The notes beneath the pieces were generated by a model. That model made no database searches. It worked only from the letters and a program-made list of their open reading frames with translations, and was not told where the DNA came from. 64,000 bases of DNA from Poriferisodalis sp965116245 (GTDB taxonomy: Bacteria; Actinomycetota; Acidimicrobiia; Acidimicrobiales; Poriferisodalaceae): positions 620,001 to 684,000 of the forward strand of contig OZ220497.1 in assembly GCA_965116245.1 (NCBI GenBank), written 5' to 3'. The position numbers and the translations under genes are program-made. The stretch's first letter is position 1. Each line of letters opens with the position of its first letter. Positions 25,590 to 32,524 of the stretch are shown piece after piece.

Positions 25590-26054
25590 TCAGCGAGTGC
25601 GCCTCGGCGTCGCCGTTCGCTCGTACATGCCGCTCTCGTCTGCGATCTCCACCATTAGATCCAGTGACTCTCGGGCTTGAACCGAGCGCTTCGCTCGGTA
25701 AGCGAGAACGTCAGCGAGCCGGACTCTGCGGTGTCGGCCAGGTTGCTCGAAGGGAATCTCGCCAGAGTTGAGGAGCTTGACGAGAGTCGGTCGGCTGATG
25801 CCGAGCAAATCAGCCGCCTCCTGAGTTGTGAGTCTCTGGTGAGCCGAGGCGAGAGTGACCGCCTGCCCCTTCGCCATCGCGGTAGCGACATCTCGCAGTA
25901 CCTCGAATAGCTCGGGCGGCAGCACGAGGCGCTCACCATTGGGTCCGGTGACCGTCGTGGTTGGTGCTTCAGCTCCCGTCAGCAGCGCGAGCAGACTGTC
26001 AAGTGGCTCCTCAGGAGGGAGAATCGTGCGTTCAAGGGTCGATGCAATCCCCAC
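25590..26054 (-). CDS. Excisionase-family HTH antitoxin of a PIN toxin
   Basis: This 154-residue protein has a MerR/excisionase-type helix-turn-helix, RLTTQEAADLLGISRPTLVK, and wing LLNSGEIPFEQPGRHRRVRL (about residues 78-118), followed by a C-terminal helix rich in Glu and Arg. Proteins of this layout normally precede PIN_3 toxin genes and act as DNA-binding antitoxins. Here the downstream toxin is deleted internally, so the antitoxin may be an orphan or solitary regulator. Confidence 0.8.
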   Translation of the reverse strand: MGIASTLERTILPPEEPLDSLLALLTGAEAPTTTVTGPNGERLVLPPELFEVLRDVATAMAKGQAVTLASAHQRLTTQEAADLLGISRPTLVKLLNSGEIPFEQPGRHRRVRLADVLAYRAKRSVQARESLDLMVEIADESGMYERTATPRRTR

Positions 26055-26124
26055 AACAACTCCTTACGTCCAACCCCATCGTATCGCAAATCGAAAAAAA
26101 CGCAAGTAGCGTACTGCTCGGGGT

Positions 26125-26158
26125 TGAGTCTGTCGGGTCTTCCAAGATCGAAGGCCTG
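26125..26158 (+). pseudogene. 34-bp relic of a fic gene
   Basis: The bases encode ESVGSSKIEGL, the inhibitory motif of Fic proteins. The stretch differs at one position from 17463-17496 of the intact fic gene. Nothing Fic-like follows, so this is a recombination scar or a deletion remnant. Confidence 0.65.
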
Positions 26159-26159
26159 G

Positions 26160-26711
26160 CGGCCGACCGAAGAGCACCTGCGGGCCTTGCGGGTACTGGC
26201 CGACACCGTTGATTGGTCGGCGAACGAGTTCGGCGAATATGCTCATGAGGCCATGCGGGATCCCGATCCAGACAGTTCGCCGCTCTTGTTGGTCGCCAAG
26301 GGTGCGACTGATCTTCGCCGCGAACTCCTTGCCGCACCGGAACGCGCTGAAGTCATTGCACAAACACGGATCGAGACTCGCGTCCGGGAGACGGAGAAGG
26401 AGCAGCTCTATCTAAAGGCATCCGGTGCGTGGCATGGGAAGGGCAAACTGCCTACCCGAGCGGGAGTACCCCGGTCGGACGCTGACTACAAGCAGGACCT
26501 GTCGAAGGCTGTACCCGCAGCCGCCCCTCCGGCGAGCCCGCCCTACACACAGCGGCAGGCCAGGCGCTCGTCATGGTCACATCCCACGACTGCCACTGCG
26601 ACAAGGAGCGGACCCCGTGTTGGCAGCGAATCATTGAATTTGTGGTCTTCTCCGGCGTCCAGCGACGACCGTGTATCCCCGTCGTTTACCGCCACTCAGT
26701 TACACAGTTGA
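26160..26711 (+). CDS. Uncharacterised ORF fragment
   Basis: A plus frame here reads EEHLRALRVLADTVDWSANE, then AHEAMRDPDPDSSPLLLVAK and IETRVRETEKEQLYLKASG, with convincing helical protein character up to about 26500, then degrades to Ser/Pro/Thr-rich sequence. It has no credible start because it is joined to the fic relic upstream. I do not recognise the family. It is probably a truncated gene. Confidence 0.35.
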   Translation, partial: RPTEEHLRALRVLADTVDWSANEFGEYAHEAMRDPDPDSSPLLLVAKGATDLRRELLAAPERAEVIAQTRIETRVRETEKEQLYLKASGAWHGKGKLPTRAGVPRSDADYKQDLSKAVPAAAPPASPPYTQRQARRSSWSHPTTATATRSGPRVGSESLNLWSSPASSDDRVSPSFTATQLHS

Positions 26712-26728
26712 TACGTGCGCTCGGCTTC

Positions 26729-27064
26729 TCAGGAGGCTTCCTTACCAAGATGCACCGGCACCCGTCGACCTTCTTCATCGTCGTCGAACACGGCGACTAG
26801 CTCGAGTCGAGCCCCGACCGCTTCGAGGTAATCGCGCAGGGTCGACACTCGGACGTCTTCAGCGTGCTCAAGCTTCGATACTGCACTCTGGGTGACCTCG
26901 AGTCGACCAGCGACCTCGACCTGACTCAGCGCTTCGGCTCGCCGGAGTTCGTAGAGCCGGAACTCTTCGTCGAGTTCCGCTCGCGCTCGCTCCAGAGATT
27001 CGGCTGCGCCTGGGCGCTCCATCATCTTGTCGCGGAGTTCGGACCACTTTCGATGTCCACTCAT
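26729..27064 (-). CDS. higA: HigA-like XRE antitoxin
   Basis: This 111-residue protein carries an XRE helix-turn-helix at about 41-95 (RRAEALSQVEVAGRLEVTQS, then AVSKLEHAEDVRVSTLRDYL), preceded by helix AAESLERARAELDEEFRLYEL and ending with a short acidic tail. Its ATG overlaps the toxin stop (ATGA 27061-27064). It should neutralise the upstream-encoded RelE-like toxin and repress the operon through the 27441-27451 palindrome. The toxin-first order is characteristic of HigBA. Confidence 0.88.
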   Translation of the reverse strand: MSGHRKWSELRDKMMERPGAAESLERARAELDEEFRLYELRRAEALSQVEVAGRLEVTQSAVSKLEHAEDVRVSTLRDYLEAVGARLELVAVFDDDEEGRRVPVHLGKEAS

Positions 27065-27420
27065 TCGATCAGTCCTTCCTCTCGAAGCTCGTTCACGTAG
27101 TCGTCGTACAGGTCGTCAGCGGCCGGAATTGCCCAGTCGTACCACTCGCTCCACTGCCCCGACTTGTCGCCACCAAGCAACAGGATCACTAGACGCCGAC
27201 GGTCGAAGGCGAACAACACACGTAGCGCTCCGCCAGCGCTCGCACGAAGCTCCTTCATGTTGTGATGCCGGGAGCCTTTGATGCGATCGACCGACGGTCG
27301 GCCGAGATCCGGCCCGCGGGCTTCGAGTAGATCGACCCGCAGGCCGAGCGCCGTCTGCTGGTCGATGTCGAGACCTTGCCACCACTCCGCGAACTGATCG
27401 GTGAATTCGACTTCCCACAC
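27061..27420 (-). CDS. higB: HigB/RelE-superfamily toxin
   Basis: This 119-residue toxin begins WEVEFTDQFAEWWQGLDIDQ and contains LRRxxVDRIKGSRHHNMKELR-type sequence (here DLGRPSVDRIKGSRHHNMKE), then GGALRVLFAFDRRRLVILLL and GDKSGQWSEWYDWAIPAAD. This is the Gp49/HigB2 pattern of ribosome-dependent mRNA interferases. It precedes higA with a 4-bp overlap. The pair appears complete, unlike the neighbouring PIN module. Confidence 0.88.
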   Translation of the reverse strand: MWEVEFTDQFAEWWQGLDIDQQTALGLRVDLLEARGPDLGRPSVDRIKGSRHHNMKELRASAGGALRVLFAFDRRRLVILLLGGDKSGQWSEWYDWAIPAADDLYDDYVNELREEGLIE

Positions 27421-27440
27421 CTACCAAGTATGAGTGCTAG

Positions 27441-27451
27441 CTACTTAGTAG
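27441..27451. promoter_or_regulatory. Putative HigA operator
   Basis: The perfect palindrome CTACTTAGTAG lies 20 bp upstream of higB in an AT-rich promoter-like patch, a normal position for toxin-antitoxin autoregulation. Confidence 0.5.
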
Positions 27452-27463
27452 TCAAGACTCATG

Positions 27464-27700
27464 TCAGGCTACCCGAGCGCTGCTCGCCGCTTCGCCAGTC
27501 TTCGCCGTGATAGTCACGCACGTTGAGGGTGAGCGAAGGGACTCGACTAGCGCACCGCGGAAGCCACCGGGATCGCCGTCGTGGTCGAGTTCGATCGCCA
27601 CGCAGTACCAGAGGTCCCACGGCGACCACTCTTGCCCGAACCGTTGATCCCACACCTCGGCACCGAAACGCGGGGGCTTCCGTGGCTTGCTGCTCACCAT
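27464..27700 (-). CDS. Small hypothetical protein, 78 residues
   Basis: The frame from ATG 27700 reads VSSKPRKPPRFGAEVWDQRF, then EWSPWDLWYCVAIELDHDGD. Its Trp-rich, acidic character suggests a real protein. The ATG overlaps the stop of the upstream gene (27694) by 7 bp, indicating translational coupling. No family is recognised. Confidence 0.5.
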   Translation of the reverse strand: MVSSKPRKPPRFGAEVWDQRFGQEWSPWDLWYCVAIELDHDGDPGGFRGALVESLRSPSTCVTITAKTGEAASSARVA

Positions 27701-29082
27701 GGCGAAGACTTGGCGCCAGCAGCAACGTGGCGCAGATAGCTGAGCGCTGCTGCTCGGCCGACTTCGGTGAGCGCGATCCGGCGGTTGTGCCAGTCGCCGG
27801 AGAACTCGGTGAGCCTGCAGATTTTCCAGACGTGGCCAGCGTCGATGAAAGTCCAAGAAACGTCTTGCAGGGATGGGGCCTCTGTGATGCCGTCGATGGT
27901 GGATTGCCAGCCCATCTCGATGGCGCAGTTCCGGATGAACTCCGGTGGTGAGTCGTCCGAGATCGGTTCTTCTGTGCCGAGCAGGAAAAGCAGCCCGGTC
28001 TCGGCGACGAAGGTTCTCCAGTCGTCGCTACCCGCGAGGTTGCGGGTCAGCGCCTGCCACGCGCCAGCCGGGTCGGTGGTCATCTCGCGGCCGAGCGGGG
28101 TCCGGCGCAGGGTCGCTTTGTACTTGCGGAGCGCTCCGACTCGTTGGAGCCATTCGCGCAGGTAGAGCAGTACCGGGTCGTCGAGTTCAGTCTTGACTGG
28201 CCGATCTAGCGGCAGCGCGTCGGTCCATGGCCGGTCGGCCTGGAGCAATTGCACGAACGACGGTTTGAGGTAGCCAGCCTGGGTCAGCGGCTGCTCGTCA
28301 CCCCACTGGTCCAGCAGCCACACCAGCGGGCGGATCGCCGCGACCGCGTCGGCGGGCATCTCGACCGGGTGGAGGAGCTGGTTCGCGATCTGCGCTCGAG
28401 CTTCGGCGAGCTGGGAACTTCGGCCTTGCGCCGCCGAGACCCATTGTTCGATACGTTCGGTGACTATCGCTGTGCGCCACGACTGACCCGGGATCTCAGG
28501 ATGATCGCCGTCGAGTGCGGCGGCGCAGATTTTCCTCCGAATGTTTCGCCAGTTCTTCGCTCCCACCGCCAACTCACCGACGAAGATTGCTTCTTCCAAC
28601 GCTGCCTCGACCGCGGAGCGGGCTCGGGCTTCTTCGGTTCGCATAACCGACGACCACGCGAAGTCATCGAAGTCGGGTGGGTCTATCCCCGACCTTTCGG
28701 TCGCTTTCCGCAACGCCGCGCGGCCTGATTTGTTCGACTGGTCGAACGCGTCATGGACCTTCGCGGTCTCCTCTGATCGGCATATCGCCGAGTACCCATA
28801 GAGTCCGAGTTCGTCGAACAGAACCGCTGCGGTCTCTGCGAGCCTGCCCATGTAACCGACCTCGTCGGTGAGATACTTGGTTGGAACGGCGTACCACAGC
28901 CACTGCTGCAAACTGGACTGGCGGATCATTGCTGGGCCTTCGCCCCACGTCAGGGCATCAAAAACGTGCTCCGCCTCCCTAGCGAGTTTGGTATCGCGGT
29001 CTCGGATCCGGGCCAGCGCTGTATCAACGTCCGCCTGGGTGAGTTCCGATGTGCGGCAACGATTGAGCACAGGCTTCGACAC
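27694..29082 (-). CDS. Hypothetical actinobacterial accessory protein, about 462 residues
   Basis: The open frame extends to 29139, but that TTG lies inside the att copy of the tRNA. The GTG at 29082 (SKPVLNRCRTSELTQADVDT) is a better start. The C-terminal half contains EQPLTQAGYLKPSFVQLLQA, LREWLQRVGALRKYKATLRR and TPLGREM. This is a winged-helix-like block I associate with the C-terminus of pRiA4b ORF-3/SEC-C type accessory proteins, but the N-terminal pRiA4b domain is absent. The N-terminal 200 residues are helical and unfamiliar. The gene starts 43 bp from an element junction, so its original 5' end may have been replaced. Confidence 0.6.
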   Translation of the reverse strand: MSKPVLNRCRTSELTQADVDTALARIRDRDTKLAREAEHVFDALTWGEGPAMIRQSSLQQWLWYAVPTKYLTDEVGYMGRLAETAAVLFDELGLYGYSAICRSEETAKVHDAFDQSNKSGRAALRKATERSGIDPPDFDDFAWSSVMRTEEARARSAVEAALEEAIFVGELAVGAKNWRNIRRKICAAALDGDHPEIPGQSWRTAIVTERIEQWVSAAQGRSSQLAEARAQIANQLLHPVEMPADAVAAIRPLVWLLDQWGDEQPLTQAGYLKPSFVQLLQADRPWTDALPLDRPVKTELDDPVLLYLREWLQRVGALRKYKATLRRTPLGREMTTDPAGAWQALTRNLAGSDDWRTFVAETGLLFLLGTEEPISDDSPPEFIRNCAIEMGWQSTIDGITEAPSLQDVSWTFIDAGHVWKICRLTEFSGDWHNRRIALTEVGRAAALSYLRHVAAGAKSSPW

Positions 29083-29124
29083 CAGTCCAGTCTGCCAGCG
29101 ACGCTCTCGCTCGGGCTCTTCGGT

Positions 29125-29177
29125 TGGTGGCGGGGGCAAGATTTGAACCTGCGACCTTCGGGTTATGAGCCCGACGA
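29125..29177 (-). repeat. Well-preserved attachment site (53 bp of the tRNA-fMet 3' end)
   Basis: From the CCA complement (29125-29127) through acceptor, T-arm, variable and anticodon arms to position 29177, the sequence equals 36775-36827 except for one base (A for G at 29139). It then diverges where the D-arm should begin. This is the youngest-looking junction and marks the left end of the 7.6-kb element that ends at the intact tRNA. Confidence 0.88.
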
Positions 29178-29247
29178 CCTGCGGGCCCTGCGTTCACAGC
29201 GGTTCCCTGAGTTTGCAGGGTATCGCGCTCCCCTACGATGACCGTGA

Positions 29248-29314
29248 CCCCCCCCCCGTTGGATGCCGCCGCTCATCCCTACCCCGAGCCGAGAGTTGGG
29301 ATGAGAGTAGGGAT
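29248..29314. promoter_or_regulatory. Alternative hairpins and a C10 tract before the thymine-modification operon
   Basis: A run of 10 C (29248-29257) is followed by CTCATCCC (29272-29279), which can pair with GGGATGAG (29298-29305). Overlapping ATCCCTAC (29275-29282) can pair with GTAGGGAT (29307-29314). These two mutually exclusive stems lie 55-120 bp upstream of the first gene, a layout that could be a leader or att-arm structure. No known riboswitch is recognised. Confidence 0.35.
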
Positions 29315-29368
29315 CTGAGGTTGTCGATTCACATCCCTCGCTCTCCGAGGCGACTACCGTGACATTCG

Positions 29369-30424
29369 ATGACGCACGCGGAGCCGCTATGCGCCGACCG
29401 CGATCATCCCCCAAGGGGCACCTGGGCGATCCGGCTTGACGGCCGACAGGTAGTCGTCACCGAAGTGTTCTGGTCGTACTGGAAACTCGCCGCTGAACGC
29501 CAGGAAGTCTTCTTCCGCCGAGCTTTCAACCAGCCCGCCCCCTGGACCAACGACCCGATACTTGAGCGCCACCGGTTCACGAACGCCTACCGCGCCTCGG
29601 ATCGAGTCAGCCAGTACCTGCTCCACAACGTCATCTACGACGAACCTCGAGACACCCCGGACACGATCCTTCGAACGCTGCTTTTCAAGATCTTCAACCG
29701 CACCGACTCGTGGGAGCACCTCACCGACGCGGTTGATGAACCCACCGTCGCGACCTTTGACGCCGAACGGTACGCCCGCACCCTCGACGAACTCATCGAC
29801 AACGATCGACGCATCTACTCCGCCGCTTACATCATGCCGAACCCACAGCTCGGTTGCCGTCGCAAACACCACAACCACCTCGCCCTTCTCGCACAACTCC
29901 TCAGAGACGGAACCGTCGCTCGCATCGCCCGCGCCACGTCGCTCCGGGAGCTCTACGAGACGCTGGTAGCGGTCCCGTCGTTCGGACCGTTCCTTGCCTT
30001 TCAGTACGCAATCGACCTCAACTACTCGCCGCACTTCGACTTCGACGAGATGGAGTTCGTCGTGCCTGGCCCGGGCGCTCTTCGAGGAATCGCCAAGTGC
30101 TTCGATGACACCGGCGGCCTCGGCTCCACCGAGGTCATCGCGGCCATGACCCACGCCGCGCCGAAATTCCTCGACGACACGCGAACCCCGTTCCAGGACC
30201 TCTGGGGCCGCCCGCTCCAGCTCATCGACTGCCAGAACCTGTTCTGTGAGGTCGACAAGTACGCCCGCATCGCACACCCCGAACGCTCCAACGGCGGCCC
30301 CAGCCGGATCAAGCAGATCTACCGCGCCGATCGGCAACCGATAGCGCTTGGATACCCCCCGAAATGGGGTTTGCCTTGGACCGCAGACGCGCCCGTGACC
30401 CTCGCAGCCGAGAGCACGGCCTAG
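29369..30424 (+). CDS. Alpha-glutamyl/putrescinyl thymine pyrophosphorylase / 5-hmdU DNA kinase helical-domain family protein
   Basis: This is a 351-residue all-helical protein of the DNA-glycosylase-like family linked to thymine hypermodification. Diagnostic segments are FWSYWKLAAERQEVFFRR (34-51), RHRFTNAYRASDRVSQYLL (68-86) and the helix-hairpin-helix-like PSFGPFLAFQYAIDLNYS (203-220), followed by DEMEFVVPGPGALRGIAKCF (226-245). Known relatives occur in phages with hypermodified thymine and in some bacteria and eukaryotes, where they act on 5-hydroxymethyluracil-derived bases in DNA. I infer a base-modifying or base-recognising role. The gene leads a same-strand operon containing a thymidylate-synthase-fold enzyme and MazG, which supports this. 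Confidence 0.8.
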   Translation: MTHAEPLCADRDHPPRGTWAIRLDGRQVVVTEVFWSYWKLAAERQEVFFRRAFNQPAPWTNDPILERHRFTNAYRASDRVSQYLLHNVIYDEPRDTPDTILRTLLFKIFNRTDSWEHLTDAVDEPTVATFDAERYARTLDELIDNDRRIYSAAYIMPNPQLGCRRKHHNHLALLAQLLRDGTVARIARATSLRELYETLVAVPSFGPFLAFQYAIDLNYSPHFDFDEMEFVVPGPGALRGIAKCFDDTGGLGSTEVIAAMTHAAPKFLDDTRTPFQDLWGRPLQLIDCQNLFCEVDKYARIAHPERSNGGPSRIKQIYRADRQPIALGYPPKWGLPWTADAPVTLAAESTA

Positions 30425-30449
30425 CACCACTACTGCAGCGAGCTGGCAA

Positions 30450-30492
30450 AACACGTTTGACATTTGTGTCGGATTATCTAACATGGATGTCA
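30450..30492 (+). promoter_or_regulatory. Internal promoter/operator candidate
   Basis: In the 58-bp gap after the first gene, TTGACA (30457-30462) and TATCTA (30475-30480) are only 12 bp apart, so not a canonical pair. Inverted elements overlap: GACA-TTTG-TGTC, and TGACAT (30458-30463) against ATGTCA (30487-30492). It could be the operator of the XRE protein encoded at 32145. Confidence 0.3.
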
Positions 30493-30818
30493 TGAGATGC
30501 GACATTGATCCCGGAAGCATCGCTCCGCAAGGGCCGCCCGCCGTCGCACACCCCGACCTGCGACAGTTCTCTCAGGCGCAGTTTGAAGATCACGTCTGCG
30601 ACCTGTTGACGACCGCTGGCTACCCGCCCGCCAGCAAGAACGAAACGGTCGCAAGCCTCGTAGCTGTGTGGGCGATCAGCCAGGTCGAAGCCGCCCTCGG
30701 AGGCGGCCGCCTCGTCAAGCTCGGCGAAATCGACAAGAACGACCTCGCGACCCCGAGCGCACTCAGCCGCATGCTCTACCACCGCATGACCGAACACTTC
30801 GCCGCGGCTGCGTCATGA
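30483..30818 (+). CDS. Small helical protein, possible acyl-carrier-like protein
   Basis: This 111-residue product (a start at 30492 is also possible) has four predicted helices. Residues 57-103 (ASLVAVWAISQVEAALGGG, then IDKNDLATPSALSRMLYHRM) follow the spacing of an acyl-carrier protein: a Ser-Leu at the start of helix II (Ser58), V-x3-I-x3-E-x2-L, and a T/P-x-x-L helix IV. The usual Asp-Ser-Leu is Ala-Ser-Leu here, so the match is weak on sequence alone. The main support is context: a holo-ACP synthase gene lies two genes downstream in the same operon. Its stop overlaps the next ATG (ATGA). Confidence 0.45.
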   Translation: MDVMRCDIDPGSIAPQGPPAVAHPDLRQFSQAQFEDHVCDLLTTAGYPPASKNETVASLVAVWAISQVEAALGGGRLVKLGEIDKNDLATPSALSRMLYHRMTEHFAAAAS

Positions 30819-31666
30819 GCACCCTCCTACCCCAGCGCGAGTCGCTCAGTGACGCGTGGCTGGACGCGCTGCGTCACACCGCGGCCCAGCCCCGAGGCCG
30901 TGCCGTGCATGTTGTAATGACTGTGACCGGCCCGGGCAGCGAGTCCGTCGAGATCCGCGAACACATCGACACCGCGCTTGTCGCGGCCGGCGAGCAGTCC
31001 GTCGAGACCGTCGCCAACACCATCTTCCCCGACGCTCTCTACCTCAGCCCCGGCTACCCCTGGGGACCGGACCTCAAGCCCGAAGCGACCGCAGCCCTCG
31101 ACGCCGCCGCCGCAGCCCTCTACAGCCGCTACGAAGACATGCTCCCGCTCCTCCGCAGCGCGCCCAGGAACAGACTCGGAACGTACTTCTCGCGGATGAT
31201 CTCTTGGCCCGGCAAGGAACCAGGGGGGACCAACCAACTCCAACGCCGCATCGAGCGCGTGCGCGAAGAGTTCTCCGCCAACCGCCGAACCAACAACACC
31301 CTCGACATCGACCTCGGTGCCGACTCGCTCGAGCCGGGCGCGATGCTTCCCGGCGCGCAGATCTACTCAGTCGAAGATCAACGGACCCGCGGTTTCCCAT
31401 GCCTCGTTCACATTGACCTGACGCTCCTCGACGGCACCCTGCACTGCGCCGCCGTCTACCGCCACCACCACCTCATCACCAAAGCGTACGGAAATCTCGT
31501 CGGGCTCAGCCAACTTATGCACTTCCTGTGCGAACAGACCGGGGCCGACTGCGGCGAACTTCTCGTCCACGCCACGCTCGCGGACGCCGAACCCGGCCAC
31601 CAGATCAAGGCGCGAGACCTCATAAGGCAGATCGAAGCAGCAACATGTCCGACCGCAGCCGTCTGA
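30815..31666 (+). CDS. Thymidylate-synthase-fold protein, candidate dUMP C5-hydroxymethylase
   Basis: This 283-residue protein aligns with the ThyA fold. It has YFSRMISW and NQLQRRIERVRE in place of the TS YGxRL…DQL…VI segment, NRR (Arg157-Arg158) at the phosphate-binding pair, and the nucleophile Cys196 in GFPCLVHI. HCAAVYRHHHL replaces LYQRSxD, and AYGNLVGLSQLMHFLCEQTG (Asn227) sits at the pyrimidine-recognition helix. Asn at that place is typical of uracil-specific enzymes; dCMP hydroxymethylases have Asp. The N-terminal 80 residues differ from ThyA. It is expected to add a one-carbon unit to dUMP from methylene-folate. A hydroxymethylase rather than methylase activity is inferred from the neighbours. 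Confidence 0.72.
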   Translation: MSTLLPQRESLSDAWLDALRHTAAQPRGRAVHVVMTVTGPGSESVEIREHIDTALVAAGEQSVETVANTIFPDALYLSPGYPWGPDLKPEATAALDAAAAALYSRYEDMLPLLRSAPRNRLGTYFSRMISWPGKEPGGTNQLQRRIERVREEFSANRRTNNTLDIDLGADSLEPGAMLPGAQIYSVEDQRTRGFPCLVHIDLTLLDGTLHCAAVYRHHHLITKAYGNLVGLSQLMHFLCEQTGADCGELLVHATLADAEPGHQIKARDLIRQIEAATCPTAAV

Positions 31667-32133
31667 GCCCGACACCTCACCGAGTAGTGCGGTCCGCATA
31701 CGACGCAGCGACCCTCGAAACGCGGCACGGGGCGCTCCTCGGCACAGGCCTCGACCTCGTCGCCATCGACCATCTGTACCACCTGATCGCCGTGGGCGGT
31801 GACGCGTTCCTCGAACGCGCGTGGACCAAGACCGAACGCGACGAAGCGAACGGCGACACCGCCCGGCTCGCGACTCGGTGGGCCGCCAAGGAAGCGGCGA
31901 TGAAATGTCTCGGACTCGGCCTCGCCGACATCGACCCCCTAGACGTGGAAGTGACCAACAACCGACGAACCGACGCACCCCAAATCGCGCTGACCGGCGC
32001 CGCGCAGCGCGCCGCCGACCATCTCGACATCACAAGAATCCACGTCTCCGCATCCCACGAATACGGCTGGGCAGCAGCTCTCGCAATCGCCACTCGTGAA
32101 TGGACCAGCGGTGCCTCCCCAACGGATGCATGA
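31645..32133 (+). CDS. Holo-ACP synthase-like 4'-phosphopantetheinyl transferase
   Basis: This 162-residue AcpS-type protein has both catalytic motifs: LLGTGLDLVAI with Mg-binding Asp37, and TRWAAKEAAMKCLGLGL with Glu83 and its Lys neighbours. DPLDVEV and HVSASHEYGWAAALAIA then match the C-terminal strands. It should transfer phosphopantetheine from CoA to a carrier protein. A 29-residue N-terminal extension precedes the usual start. The ATG overlaps the upstream TS-like gene by 22 bp. A dedicated transferase within this operon implies a dedicated carrier, and the 30483 product is the only small candidate. Confidence 0.85.
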   Translation: MSDRSRLSPTPHRVVRSAYDAATLETRHGALLGTGLDLVAIDHLYHLIAVGGDAFLERAWTKTERDEANGDTARLATRWAAKEAAMKCLGLGLADIDPLDVEVTNNRRTDAPQIALTGAAQRAADHLDITRIHVSASHEYGWAAALAIATREWTSGASPTDA

Positions 32134-32144
32134 AAGGACAACTC

Positions 32145-32522
32145 ATGGGCACTGATGCGACAACACCCGAATCCGACGAGGAACTCGCGCTAGCGAGACG
32201 CCTGCGCGAAGCACGCGAGTACGTCGGACTACTCCAAGAAGACGTCGCAACCGCGCTCGACATCCCTCGCGCCAGTGTGTCCGCCCTCGAATCTGGCAAG
32301 AGACGTGTCTCGTCGAACGAACTCCGACGCCTAGCTCGTCTCTACCGCCGATCTGTCTCTTGGCTACTCGGAGAGGAAGGGGCCGAAATCGACACCAACG
32401 CCCCCCTCTACCGGGCGACCGCCGCGCTCTCAGACCAAGACAAAGAACAGGTCCTGCGATTCGCAGAGTTTCTCGCTGGCGCCGGAAAACCCGGCCGACC
32501 TCCGGACCCGCAGGAGGAATAG
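32145..32522 (+). CDS. XRE-family transcriptional regulator
   Basis: The ATG at 32145 with AAAGGA 6 nt upstream gives 125 residues. The helix-turn-helix spans about 16-70 (LALARRLREAREYVGLLQED, VATALDIPRASVSALESGKR). It is followed by a short helical region (SDQDKEQVLRFAEFLAG) typical of XRE proteins paired with ImmA/IrrE peptidases. The next gene is such a peptidase, only 2 bp away, and its ribosome-binding site lies inside this gene. The likely job is repression of the operon, relieved by the peptidase. Confidence 0.85.
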   Translation: MGTDATTPESDEELALARRLREAREYVGLLQEDVATALDIPRASVSALESGKRRVSSNELRRLARLYRRSVSWLLGEEGAEIDTNAPLYRATAALSDQDKEQVLRFAEFLAGAGKPGRPPDPQEE

Positions 32523-32524
32523 CC

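Noticed and set aside
29387..30520. 377-codon minus-strand ORF opposite the thymine-modification gene
   Set aside because: Val/Glu/Arg-rich antisense reading with no recognisable motifs, while the plus strand has diagnostic ones.
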